A stretch of 64,000 nucleotides of DNA, from positions 1 to 64,000 of the forward strand of contig JAIQFK010000020.1 of the NCBI GenBank assembly GCA_020073305.1. The letters are read 5' to 3'. Positions 28,162 through 36,513 of the stretch are shown here, in pieces (the first letter of the stretch is position 1; every line of letters begins with the position of its first letter). The notes under the pieces are model-generated. The model searched no databases. It had not been told where the DNA came from and saw only the letters and a program-made list of their open reading frames with translations. The stretch comes from Terriglobia bacterium. GTDB lineage: Bacteria > Acidobacteriota > Terriglobia > Bryobacterales > Bryobacteraceae. The translations under genes and the position numbers were made by a program.

Positions 28162-28521
28162 TTAGTTCGAAGCTCTCTTCGCTGTGAACTCCTGCACGCG
28201 GTTCCCGCCTTCGCGCTGGCGCGTAAACTTGATCTCGTCGCCGGAAACCTTGCCCTTGAACGTCAGCTTCACCTCGTTGCCGTTGAACTCCATCACCTGG
28301 TTGAACGAGATCTCGTCGCCGTCAACTTTTCCGTCGGAGATCGGCGCCTCGCCGCGCGGCGTGGTCACGGATCCAGTGAGCTGGTTGCCGTCCGCTTTAA
28401 AGGTGAATGTGGCTTCGCGGGTCTCGCCGCCCCGGCCTGGAACCTGGGCCACCCACTTGCCGGTAACGTCGGCGGCGAAGGCGGCTGCCGCCGCCAGCAA
28501 CAGGAACAGAATGGTTTTCAT
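28162..28521 (-). CDS. Small secreted beta-rich protein, function unknown
   Basis: 119 residues: signal peptide MKTILFLLLAAAAAFAA, then DVTGKWVAQVPGRGGE, FTFKADGNQLTGSVTTPRG, ISDGKVDGDEISF, KLTFKGKVSGDEIKFTRQ. The pattern 'G.W......G....FTFK..G..LTG.V....G......G.V.GD.I.F' is a lipocalin-like beta-barrel frequently found in Solibacter-type genomes; the role is not known. It lies divergent to the next small gene and 66 bases from the secreted protein at 28095. Confidence 0.8.
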   Translation of the reverse strand: MKTILFLLLAAAAAFAADVTGKWVAQVPGRGGETREATFTFKADGNQLTGSVTTPRGEAPISDGKVDGDEISFNQVMEFNGNEVKLTFKGKVSGDEIKFTRQREGGNRVQEFTAKRASN

Positions 28522-28569
28522 GTCTGTAAGATGGAGTACGGCGCCGGAATGTTACACTCCCTGTCTCGC

Positions 28570-28899
28570 ATGCGTCTTTTTGACATGAGGTTCGTTTTAA
28601 CCCTGCTGGTTCTCGCAACCAACATGCCGGCTCAGATCTTCCAGCAGCCCCTGGCTACTTTCACCGGCGTGGTTGAGGAAATCGACGGCAGAAGACTCGC
28701 GCTTCAAGACGCTGATTCCAACACACTCCAGTTCGCGTTGACTCACAAAACCCGCTATTACGCCGGAAGCAAGAAGATCAAGGCTTCCGATATCAAGCAG
28801 GGGGATCGCGTATCGATTGAAACCAAGCGATTTCCGGACGGAGAACTGGAAGCCATCAACGTCCGGCTGGAGCCCAAAACGAAAACGCCGGGAACCTGA
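28570..28899 (+). CDS. Small secreted protein, DUF5666/OB-like
   Basis: About 109 residues. Several ATGs are possible (28549, 28570, 28585) and none has a strong ribosome site; all give a signal peptide with core FVLTLLVLATNMPAQ. The mature part reads ATFTGVVEEIDGRRLALQDA, LQFALTHKTRYYAGSKKIK, IKQGDRVSIETKRFPDG, a small OB-like barrel as in DUF5666 proteins that often bind metals or act as periplasmic chaperones. Identity is based on pattern only. It is divergent from the small gene at 28162-28521 and converges on the M48 metalloprotease. Confidence 0.7.
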   Translation: MRLFDMRFVLTLLVLATNMPAQIFQQPLATFTGVVEEIDGRRLALQDADSNTLQFALTHKTRYYAGSKKIKASDIKQGDRVSIETKRFPDGELEAINVRLEPKTKTPGT

Positions 28900-28914
28900 T
28901 CCGGCCCCGGCGTT
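28884..28914. terminator. Stem-loop at convergent gene ends
   Basis: AACGCCGGG (28884-28892) pairs perfectly with CCCGGCGTT (28906-28914) across a 13-base loop that contains the stop codon of the small secreted protein. It lies between two convergent genes. No long T-tract follows on either strand, so it is a terminator candidate of moderate strength. Confidence 0.5.
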
Positions 28915-28937
28915 GCTCTACCACAGCTACCTGGAAT

Positions 28938-29948
28938 TTACTGGTCCTGGTTGTCCCGGCGCTTCAAGGTCGGGCGTTCGTCCTGATCCTTCGGGGCTTT
29001 CTTGTCGCCCTCGTCCTCGATCGGTCCGGTGCCCGAACCCGGCGCGCGGCGCAGGGTCGGCCGGCTGCTGTCTTCCTTGACATCGACGCGGCGGCGGTTG
29101 TGGAGCATGGAGAGGCGGCCCTTCACGTCGTTAAATTCCGACGTGCTGACCACGTATTCCGGCTTGGCCTTCAGGATGCTCGCAATGTTCTTTTGCGCGG
29201 CCTTGATGCGGTCGTCGGTCATGGGGTGGGTCGAGAACACCTTGGACATGGTCCCGGGCTTCTTCTTTTCGAGGGATTGGATCTTCTCGAAGAAGTCGAC
29301 GAACGCTACGGGATCGTAGCCGGTCTTGTACATGTACTCGAGGCCCAGCATGTCGGCCTCGGATTCAAAACCGCGCGAGAAGGTCAGAAAGCCCAGCGGA
29401 ATCGCCAAGCCTGCGCCCTGCCGGATGGCGTACCCGGTCCACCCTCCCATGAAGATCAGAGGAATCGAGGCGTAGTTGATGATAGCTCCCCGGGTTGCCT
29501 GCCGGGTGCCGTGCCGGGCGGCGACGTGAGCGATCTCGTGCGCCATTACGCCCGCCAGCTCAGCTTCGTTGTCGGCTTTCAGGATGAGACCGGAGTTCAC
29601 AAAGAAGAATCCACCGGGCAGCGCGAACGCGTTGACCTCTTCGGAATCAAGCACCTTGATGGTAAACGGCACTTTGGCGTCAGAGTTGCGGACCAGGTTT
29701 TGGCCCACGCGGTTCACGTACTCGGCGATCACCGGGTCATCGATGATCTTGGCCTGACGCTCGACTTCCTGGGCCAATTGCTTTCCGAGCGCGATTTCCT
29801 TCTCCAGCGAATAGAAGTTAACCCCTTTGCCGACATCGCGGTTGCCGATCTCGTCCGGATCTTTCTTTTTGTTGTCGGCGAACGAAACCGAGGCCAGAAC
29901 CGTGATAGCCAGCAGAAATCTAAGCACTTGGGTGGAAAAACGCTTCAT
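28938..29948 (-). CDS. Secreted M48-family metalloprotease (first of a tandem pair)
   Basis: About 336 residues. ATG 29948 (MKRFSTQVLRFLLAITVLAS) is chosen because AAGGA lies upstream and a signal peptide follows. Zinc motif HEIAH (H137, H141) in GVMAHEIAHVAARHG and the third ligand region FESEADMLGLEYM are conserved, as in BepA/LoiP-like periplasmic peptidases that trim misfolded outer-membrane proteins. The central hydrophobic part (YASIPLIFMGGWTGYAIRQG) may be a membrane-contacting loop. The C-terminal about 75 residues are a charged tail with RPTLRRAPGSGTG and ERPTLKRRDNQDQ. It lies 100 bases downstream of its paralogue on the same strand; both keep all zinc ligands. Confidence 0.93.
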   Translation of the reverse strand: MKRFSTQVLRFLLAITVLASVSFADNKKKDPDEIGNRDVGKGVNFYSLEKEIALGKQLAQEVERQAKIIDDPVIAEYVNRVGQNLVRNSDAKVPFTIKVLDSEEVNAFALPGGFFFVNSGLILKADNEAELAGVMAHEIAHVAARHGTRQATRGAIINYASIPLIFMGGWTGYAIRQGAGLAIPLGFLTFSRGFESEADMLGLEYMYKTGYDPVAFVDFFEKIQSLEKKKPGTMSKVFSTHPMTDDRIKAAQKNIASILKAKPEYVVSTSEFNDVKGRLSMLHNRRRVDVKEDSSRPTLRRAPGSGTGPIEDEGDKKAPKDQDERPTLKRRDNQDQ

Positions 29949-30048
29949 CGGAATCCTTCTTCCTGTAGGCATTATAAACCTGGATGTGGAGTTCCCTTCA
30001 TACATAACGTCTTAAACGCTGCCGCGGTTTCTCTTATGAGGGAGAGAT

Positions 30049-31011
30049 TTACAGCTCGTCGCCGGCGAGACGGCGCTTCAAAGTGGGGCGATCGTCTGCG
30101 CTGCTTTCGGACGGTTCGCTGCCGGGCGCATGGCGCAGGGTGGGCTTGGAGGGATCGGCGGTGTCCTTCTTCCGGCTCTGGTGAAGGGCGATCATCCGTC
30201 CCCGCATTTCATTGAATTCAGAGGTACTTACCACGTATTCGGGTTTGTTTGGCAAAATCTCAGTGATGTTCTTCTGGGTCTCGCGAATACGATCCAAGGT
30301 CATGGGGTGGCTCGAGAAAACCTTGGCCACCAGCCCGGGTTTCGACTTTTGGAGCGATTCGATGCGCTCAAAGATGTCGATGGATGCCGTTGGATCGTAG
30401 CCGGCTTTGTACATGTATTCCAGGCCCAGGAGGTCGGCTTCACCCTCAAAAGCGCGCGAGAAGCTCAGAAATGTCATGGGGATGCCGAGACCCACGCCTT
30501 GGCGGATGGCATAGCCGGACCAGCCGCCCAGGAAAATCAGAGGGGTGGTTGCCAAGTTGGCCAGTTGCGCGCGCGTCTCCTGCCGGGTGCTGTGGCGGGC
30601 TGCCACGTGGCCGATCTCGTGCGCCATCGCTCCGGCCAGCTCGGCTTCGGTTTCCGCAATGCGGATCAGCCCGGAATTGACGAAGACGTGTCCGCCGGGA
30701 AGGGTGAAGGCATTGATCGAATCATCATCGACGATTTTGAAGCTGACCGGCATCTTGGCGTCGGAATTCCGCACCAGATTCTGGCCCAGTCGGTTGATGT
30801 ATTCGCCCAGGATGGGGTCGTCCACCATCTTGGTCTGCTTTTCGACCTCGAGCGCAAGCTGCTGGCCGAGTGCAATTTCCTTCTCGAGGGAGTAGAAATT
30901 GATGCCCTTACCGACGTCGCGATTGCCGATCTCGTTGGGGTCTTTTTTCTTGTCAGCGGCGAAGGAGGATGCAGCGACCAAAAGCAGGGCGAGCGTGAAC
31001 CGGGCAAACAT
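30049..31011 (-). CDS. Secreted M48-family metalloprotease (second of a tandem pair)
   Basis: 320 residues. Signal peptide MFARFTLALLLVAASSFAA, then KKKDPNEIGNRDVGKGINFY almost identical to the other copy. Zinc motif HEIGH (H131, H135) and the Glu in FEGEADLLGLEYMYKAGYD are present. The C-terminal tail again shows KPTLRHAPGSEPSE and DRPTLKRRLAGDEL, so the repeated PTLR/PTLKRR element was part of the duplicated unit. AGAGGGA lies upstream of the ATG. Likely acts in the periplasm on envelope proteins; division of labour with its paralogue is unknown. Confidence 0.93.
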   Translation of the reverse strand: MFARFTLALLLVAASSFAADKKKDPNEIGNRDVGKGINFYSLEKEIALGQQLALEVEKQTKMVDDPILGEYINRLGQNLVRNSDAKMPVSFKIVDDDSINAFTLPGGHVFVNSGLIRIAETEAELAGAMAHEIGHVAARHSTRQETRAQLANLATTPLIFLGGWSGYAIRQGVGLGIPMTFLSFSRAFEGEADLLGLEYMYKAGYDPTASIDIFERIESLQKSKPGLVAKVFSSHPMTLDRIRETQKNITEILPNKPEYVVSTSEFNEMRGRMIALHQSRKKDTADPSKPTLRHAPGSEPSESSADDRPTLKRRLAGDEL

Positions 31012-31109
31012 GGGTCCCTCTTGATTAGGCTAACATACGCGCGGCGGGCCGATTGGGTTACGGGAAAGTTTGGCAAATCTGAACTGGTTACGCCGCAGAA
31101 TCGGAAAAG

Positions 31110-31538
31110 TCAGTCGAGGGGATGGCTCCACTGCAAACCTGGGAACCGGCTAAAATCCCTGTCAGCCGTAATCCACTCGGTCCCCGATTCGATTGCAAGA
31201 GCCGCAAGGTATGCATCTGGTATCAAATTGCCTCTAGCGTTCACCGAGCGACAGAGGCGGGAAAAAATATCCCAGTGCCGCGGCCCGGGCGCGACGATCA
31301 CGCAATTTGGCTGGCCGCGCAACGCATCGGCGAAACGGATGGCGGGCTCGAGCGGGCTGGGCGGGCTGAAAACCTTCGGGTGGGTCGCGATCCTCAGAAA
31401 CCCCGAGAGAACCAGCTCCGCCAGGCCGAAGGGTTGGTCGGAGTTGATGCACCGTTCGAGCCATTGCAGGTAAGACTTATGTTCGGGCGCTGCCTGGCGG
31501 TAGGCGTACACCAGCACACCGACATCAATGAGGAGCAT
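31110..31538 (-). CDS. VapC-family PIN-domain ribonuclease toxin
   Basis: 142 residues. PIN motifs: N-terminal MLLIDVGVLVYAYR with the catalytic Asp5 (the usual DVNVLVYA has Gly for Asn here), a central helical part, VNARGNLIPDAYLAALAIE with a conserved Asp, and WITADRDFSRFPGL at the end. VapC toxins cut RNA (often tRNA or rRNA) when freed from their antitoxin. Overlaps the antitoxin gene by 14 bases, the typical coupled arrangement. Start ATG at 31538. Confidence 0.9.
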   Translation of the reverse strand: MLLIDVGVLVYAYRQAAPEHKSYLQWLERCINSDQPFGLAELVLSGFLRIATHPKVFSPPSPLEPAIRFADALRGQPNCVIVAPGPRHWDIFSRLCRSVNARGNLIPDAYLAALAIESGTEWITADRDFSRFPGLQWSHPLD

Positions 31539-31776
31539 CCCGCCCTTCCATCAGGTCCAGGAGAGCCGAGCTGTCATCGAGGTCGACACCGGGCTGTAAC
31601 TTGCCTCCCGGAAAAGTAGGCAGGCGCAAGGGACGCCGCTTGATGGTGTGCTTCCGCCGCGCCAGAGTCTCACGCAAGGCGTCTTCGATGACCGCAGTGA
31701 GCGTCTTTCCGGTTTCCGCAGCGTACTTCTTCGCTTCCGCGAGCAGGGGGTCGTGCAGGCGCACCGTGGTCCGCAT
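31525..31776 (-). CDS. VapB-type ribbon-helix-helix antitoxin
   Basis: 83 residues. N-terminal ribbon-helix-helix MRTTVRLHDPLLAEAKKYAA, TGKTLTAVIEDALRETLARR, then a C-terminal tail (LPTFPGGKLQPGVDLDDSSA) that would thread into the toxin groove. It binds and silences the overlapping PIN toxin and should repress the operon through the inverted repeat just upstream (31784-31810). Confidence 0.88.
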   Translation of the reverse strand: MRTTVRLHDPLLAEAKKYAAETGKTLTAVIEDALRETLARRKHTIKRRPLRLPTFPGGKLQPGVDLDDSSALLDLMEGRDAPH

Positions 31777-31783
31777 ACATCAA

Positions 31784-31812
31784 GACATATTATATCTGCA
31801 TCAATATGTCAA
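31784..31812 (-). promoter_or_regulatory. Promoter/operator of the VapBC module
   Basis: On the minus strand a perfect TTGACA (31812-31807) lies upstream of the antitoxin ATG (31776). The inverted repeat GACATAT (31784-31790) / ATATGTC (31804-31810) covers the -35 box and the expected -10 position. This is the layout expected for autorepression by the VapB-VapC complex. Confidence 0.6.
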
Positions 31813-31842
31813 ACAGCCCGAGAGAGCTTGCAAACAAACCCG

Positions 31843-34800
31843 CTAATTCACTTTCATCACGACGAACGTGAGGTCGTCGTATTGTGCGGCGTCTTTGATC
31901 CAGTTTCTTAGCTCGTGCGAGATGCGCACCGACATTTCGTGGGCGGGCAAATGAACGACCTGGCGCAGGAGGTTTTTCAGCCTTTCTTCACCGAACTCTT
32001 CCTCATGTGGATTCAGGGCCTCGGTGACGCCATCGGTGAAGGCGACGAGAACGTCGCCAGGCTGCAGATCGACCGTGGCCTCCTGGTAGCTCACCTGCGG
32101 GAACAAGCCTAAAACGGTACCGCCCGTGGACAATTCTTCAATCTCCGAGTTTTCAATGGAGCGGAGGAGGTAAGGCGGATTATGGCCTGCGTTCACATAA
32201 CGAAGCTGGCGGTTTCGGTCGTCAATCTGCGCATAGAAGAAGGTGGCGTAGCTGTTCGATTTGGTTGAACCGTGCAGAAAACGGTTCATCTTCGCCGCCA
32301 GTTGCGGCAGCGAAATATTTTCCTCGGTGGACAAGATGCGCAGCGAAGCCTGCACCACGGACATGATCAAAGCCGCGGCAATCCCCTTTCCCGCAATGTC
32401 AGCGAGCGCGATTCCGATGCGATGGTCGCCTGCATCCAGGAAATCGTAATAGTCGCCGCCAATGCTGCGAGCGGGGAGGCTGATGGCGGCGAGTTCGGCC
32501 ACGGCCGTCTGGGGAGGTTGCTCGGGGAGCAGGCGCCGCTGGACTTCGACCGCCAGGGCAAGATCGCGGCGCACCTTCTCCTGCTCGACCACGCGATCGG
32601 TCAGGCGCGCATTCTCCATCATGAGGGCCAATTGCTGCGCCCAATCGCCCAGCGCTCGTGTCTCAGCCCGGCTGTAGGACTCACGGCCCTCCGGCGGACC
32701 CAGCAGCAGCACCCCGAGAATCTCGCTCTTTGTCCGGAGGGAAACCGCGAGGCGAGCGCCGGTATTCTTCAGAGTCTCAATCTCGGCGAGGTATTGAGGC
32801 CGGTATTCTTTTGCCCATCGCTGCCAGGTGTCCACGTCGCCGCCGTTAAAAGGCAGAGGGAAGGCATAAAACCTGAGCCGGTTCAGCAGAAAGCCTTCGG
32901 CGGGCAAGGAGCAGTCCGAAAATGCCTGTTCGGGTGTCGCGGCTGCGCGACGATATTCCTGCCCGGAAACCTTCTCCAGCAACATCGCCGATTTGCCTCC
33001 GACGCGGCCGCACAACGTGGCCAGGGAGGATTGGAGCGCCTCCGCAAAAGAGGCCGCGCGGCGGGATGCGTCGACGAACTCGGTGAGCATCGACCCATCC
33101 GACAGGACGGAAACATCCTCGGCCCGCGACATGCCTTGCACCGCCTGCCGGATGCGCTGATAGGCAGATTGCCACATGGATGCCGGATCATTCCGCATGG
33201 CCACCATGGGAGATAGGAGACTCGCTCGCCAGGCAGGGAAGAGGGAGGCGCCCATGGCAATAACCGCCACGATGGCCGTGGAAGACGCGAAAGGAAGAAA
33301 TCCCACGTCGTGAACGGCGACTACCCGGGCCAGAAGCCAAGCCGCCGTGGCCACGGCCAGGCCTCCGAAGGCGAGTCCATACACCGCCATCCGCAATCCA
33401 CCGCCCACCACCAAAAACAAAACATCGCGGCTGACCGCGCCAAGCGCCATACGCGTGCCGATCTCGACTCTTCTTTGACGCACGGAATAGGACACAACCC
33501 CGTAGATGCCCAGAGTTGTCATCAGCAGCGCGGCGAGCGCGAAAAAAGCTGTCATGAAAGTACCCACGCGTTCGAGGGACAGTGACCCTTGAGCAATGTC
33601 ATTCATGGCCGTCACGTCGTGAATCGGCTGCAAAGGATCGACCCTTTGCACCGCGCGCCTCACTTCGGGAACGAGTCTTTCGGCCGGCAGGGGCGATCGA
33701 ACGACGAACAGCATGGGGTTCACGGGCGCAACCGCGCTCAGGAAGTAGATTTCGGGCACGGTGGGACTGCCCAAGCCGTTATTTTTTACGTCCCCGGCAA
33801 TACCCACCACCTGGAACCGGGAGCCGTTCGGGCCGGCAAGTCGTCCGTATGCGCCGACAGGTTCCTGGTTTGGCCAGTCACGTTTGGCGGCGGCCTGGTT
33901 GATTACAACGAAAAGAGCATCGTTCCTGGCATCGTGCTCATTCAAGAAGCGGCCGCTTCGAAGAGGAATCCGCATGGTGCGAAAATACTCCGGGCTGATC
34001 ACCATGAAACTGGTTCTCTGGACCTGGTTCGGATTGGCGGGGCGGCCTTCCGCATAGATGGCTGTACTGAGGCAGCAGCCGTTGAGCGGCAACTGGTTAG
34101 CGATAGCCGCGCTGCCGACGCCAGAAATCGCCTCCAACGATTCGATCAGCCTCTTCTGATAAGGCCACAGCTTCTCCGCACTCGAACCTGCTGCGTCGGC
34201 TACGGTGAGTTGGAAGGACAGCAGGTGATCGGGTTCAAAACCCGGGCGAATGCGGGCGAGATTTCTCAGGTGCGAAATCAAAACTCCGCTGACCGTCAGG
34301 AGCGTAAAGGCCAGCGCGATCTCAGCGACAACAAGCGATTGCGAAAGCTTGCGGCTCCGAGCCCCCGCCGACGCCCGCACTCCCTCGTTGAGAACCTCAT
34401 TGGGAAAGGTTCGCGCAGCCTGCCAGAGGGGCGCCAGACTGGAGAGCGCGCTTGCCAGGCACGCCGTGCCCGCTGCAAACAGGAGGACCTTCCAGTCGAT
34501 GGCAATCTCGTCGGCACGCGGGATGTAATCGACAGCGATAGAGACCACGACACGCACGAGCGCAGCGCTGACAACGACGCCGGCCGCCGCCCCTGCCAGG
34601 GAAACAAACAGCCCTTCCATAAAGTACTGGAGGGCAAGCTGCCGTGGCGCGGCGCCCAGAGCCACTCGGGTGGCGGTTTCCCGGGCGCGAGACACGGCCC
34701 GGGCCAGCAGCAGTCCGGCCACGTTGGCACAAGTGATCAGAAGCAGAAGGCCCGCTGCCGCAAAAAGGAGAAGCAGCGTTGGCCGGATGTCGCGGCTGAC

Positions 34801-35574
34801 GGATTCGCGGACATCAACCAGGCGAGCGGTGTACGACGGGTGGGATACGGGATTCAGCTTGGCGATTTCGGCAGCGGCGTGCTTCACATCCGCCTCAGCC
34901 TGGGACAACGCTATGCCCGGCTTTCGCCTGGCGTAACCGACGTAGTAAGCTTCGTCGGGATTCCGCCCGGCGCCGTGCGGATCGAGGGAGATCCAGACGT
35001 CGCTCCCCAATGTATCCACACCGGGTCCGGGCAAGGGCAGACGGAATGCCGGTGGCATCAAGCCGGTAACGGTGTAGCTGCGGCCATTCAGGGCGATGGC
35101 CTTACCGATGATGCTGGGATCGCCTCCCAGACGTTTCCAGAGGGTGTACGAGATTACGGCGCCGGCGTCGTCGCGGAACCATTGCCCCACGATGGGGTTC
35201 ACGCCGATATGGTGAGCGAGCGAAGGCGTGACCGCTGCTCCGATGACATGTCGCGGCTCGCCCGGCGATGTGAGGTTGTAGTTCTCCGACCTGAGCCAGC
35301 CGAAAACATCGAAGCTGTGTGTCAGTTGCTGATACTCCAGGAGATCTGGAAAGTTGCTTGCCGACCACAACGTGGGCTCACTGAAGCTCGCTCCGTACAA
35401 CGCGACCCAGCGTTCGCCGTGGGGATAAGGCAACGGTTTCAGCATCACGGCGTTGACGACGGTGTAGATGGCGGTGGTGGATCCGATGCCCACCGCGAGC
35501 GCCAGAGCCGCCACCAAGGCGACGGCTTTGCCGCTCTTCCACGAGCGCCACGCCTGCGAAATGAACGACGGCAT
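31843..35574 (-). CDS. Fusion protein: ADOP (MacB/FtsX-like) permease + GAF + SpoIIE/PP2C-type phosphatase
   Basis: One uninterrupted 1243-residue frame. Residues 1-795 form a duplicated MacB-like orphan permease: TM helix about 18-45, a periplasmic domain, TM helices about 265-292, 318-350 and 363-385 with LLLLITCANVAGLLLARAVS, TM helix about 413-437, a second periplasmic domain with ISPEYFRTMRIPLRSGRF, and TM helices 672-698, 718-750 and 755-782. The permease ends at FPAWRASLLSPMVAMRNDP, where ordinary ADOPs stop. A linker, a GAF-like domain (about 825-985) and a SpoIIE phosphatase (about 1000-1240) follow. Candidate metal-binding Asp residues are seen in GGDYYDF (D1041), LADIAGKG (D1059), FTDGVTEA (D1181) and YDDLT (D1233/D1234). 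LAVEVQRRLLPEQP is the usual linker helix. It suggests a membrane protein coupling an envelope event to dephosphorylation of an anti-anti-sigma factor. Confidence 0.93.
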   Translation of the reverse strand: MPSFISQAWRSWKSGKAVALVAALALAVGIGSTTAIYTVVNAVMLKPLPYPHGERWVALYGASFSEPTLWSASNFPDLLEYQQLTHSFDVFGWLRSENYNLTSPGEPRHVIGAAVTPSLAHHIGVNPIVGQWFRDDAGAVISYTLWKRLGGDPSIIGKAIALNGRSYTVTGLMPPAFRLPLPGPGVDTLGSDVWISLDPHGAGRNPDEAYYVGYARRKPGIALSQAEADVKHAAAEIAKLNPVSHPSYTARLVDVRESVSRDIRPTLLLLFAAAGLLLLITCANVAGLLLARAVSRARETATRVALGAAPRQLALQYFMEGLFVSLAGAAAGVVVSAALVRVVVSIAVDYIPRADEIAIDWKVLLFAAGTACLASALSSLAPLWQAARTFPNEVLNEGVRASAGARSRKLSQSLVVAEIALAFTLLTVSGVLISHLRNLARIRPGFEPDHLLSFQLTVADAAGSSAEKLWPYQKRLIESLEAISGVGSAAIANQLPLNGCCLSTAIYAEGRPANPNQVQRTSFMVISPEYFRTMRIPLRSGRFLNEHDARNDALFVVINQAAAKRDWPNQEPVGAYGRLAGPNGSRFQVVGIAGDVKNNGLGSPTVPEIYFLSAVAPVNPMLFVVRSPLPAERLVPEVRRAVQRVDPLQPIHDVTAMNDIAQGSLSLERVGTFMTAFFALAALLMTTLGIYGVVSYSVRQRRVEIGTRMALGAVSRDVLFLVVGGGLRMAVYGLAFGGLAVATAAWLLARVVAVHDVGFLPFASSTAIVAVIAMGASLFPAWRASLLSPMVAMRNDPASMWQSAYQRIRQAVQGMSRAEDVSVLSDGSMLTEFVDASRRAASFAEALQSSLATLCGRVGGKSAMLLEKVSGQEYRRAAATPEQAFSDCSLPAEGFLLNRLRFYAFPLPFNGGDVDTWQRWAKEYRPQYLAEIETLKNTGARLAVSLRTKSEILGVLLLGPPEGRESYSRAETRALGDWAQQLALMMENARLTDRVVEQEKVRRDLALAVEVQRRLLPEQPPQTAVAELAAISLPARSIGGDYYDFLDAGDHRIGIALADIAGKGIAAALIMSVVQASLRILSTEENISLPQLAAKMNRFLHGSTKSNSYATFFYAQIDDRNRQLRYVNAGHNPPYLLRSIENSEIEELSTGGTVLGLFPQVSYQEATVDLQPGDVLVAFTDGVTEALNPHEEEFGEERLKNLLRQVVHLPAHEMSVRISHELRNWIKDAAQYDDLTFVVMKVN

Positions 35575-35716
35575 ACGGGAGAAGCTTACATTATCGGCAG
35601 GCGCGGCTGCTGGGGCCTAGCGCTCCTTCGGCGTAGCCGCCATCGCCTTCTCGCGTAATTCCAGTCTTCTGGCCCGGCTTGGGAGCCATATCGGCCCTGA
35701 GCCACTGAGCCTTATC

Positions 35717-36508
35717 TCACCAGGCGGATTTGCAGCGTGCCGCGAGGAGGCCTGTGGCCTGAGCGATGTCGACATCCGCGATGAGCAACCCTGGCTTGCC
35801 GTAGGGCTGGTAGCTGAGCAGAGTCCCGTCGGGCCGCACCACCGCCGAAGTGGTCGGCGACCCAGCGCTGGCACAGTTTACCGTTGCGAAAAAGCAGGTG
35901 TTCTCGGCGGCGCGGCACAGGGCGGCTTTCTCATGGAATGTGTTCGCAGGATCGGCGAAACTCGAAGGCCGGTAACTGCCGGGCTCGGCTTGGTGGAAAT
36001 GAGGGTGGAACACGATGTGTGCGCCGTGCCGGGCGGCCCAGCGGACCGTCTCCGGATAGCGCCATCCTTCATGGCAAATGGCGACACCGAAGGTCAGCGG
36101 GCCGGCCTGGAAAACGCGCCTCCCGGAGCCGGGCGTATAAGTGCACTCCTCGGAGGGATCGAGCTGGACTTTGTCTTGGAAGCCGGCGATGGTTCCATCT
36201 GGATTGATGACCAGGGCGGAGATGAGCAGCGCACCATCGACGACGCGTTCGGTGCCGAGAATGACTGCCAGATTTGCCTTCGCAGCGGCCACTCGAACGA
36301 CGGACCACGCGCGTTCGAGGAATACCGGATCGGGGGGCGGCACTTGCTTCCCCATGCCTCGGTAGCCGGGAATGAAGCATTCCGGAAAGCAGATGAGGCC
36401 GGCGCGCTCGATGGATGCTTGAGCAATGGCTTGTTCGGCCAGCGCGATCGACTCCTGGGGAGTGGCCGGGCATTGGATATTAGCGAGTGCGATTCGAAAT
36501 GTGCTCAT
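35717..36508 (-). CDS. Carbon-nitrogen hydrolase (nitrilase superfamily)
   Basis: About 263 residues. The nitrilase Glu-Lys-Cys triad is visible: E43 in GLICFPECFIPGYRG, K113 in GFQDKVQLDPSEE and C145 in FGVAICHEGWRYPE. The family hydrolyses amides or nitriles; substrate unknown. ATG 36508 is used; a GTG at 36514 overlapping the previous stop (TAGTG) is an alternative. It is the last gene of a run of ankyrin protein, PQQ propeller and this hydrolase. The 142 bases after it, up to the fusion-protein gene, show no gene. Confidence 0.9.
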   Translation of the reverse strand: MSTFRIALANIQCPATPQESIALAEQAIAQASIERAGLICFPECFIPGYRGMGKQVPPPDPVFLERAWSVVRVAAAKANLAVILGTERVVDGALLISALVINPDGTIAGFQDKVQLDPSEECTYTPGSGRRVFQAGPLTFGVAICHEGWRYPETVRWAARHGAHIVFHPHFHQAEPGSYRPSSFADPANTFHEKAALCRAAENTCFFATVNCASAGSPTTSAVVRPDGTLLSYQPYGKPGLLIADVDIAQATGLLAARCKSAW

Positions 36509-36513
36509 TGCCA

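Noticed and set aside
33589-35658. 689-codon open frame on the plus strand over the permease-phosphatase fusion
   Set aside because: Antisense shadow; composition is Gly/Arg/His-rich without domains, and the minus strand carries conserved motifs throughout.
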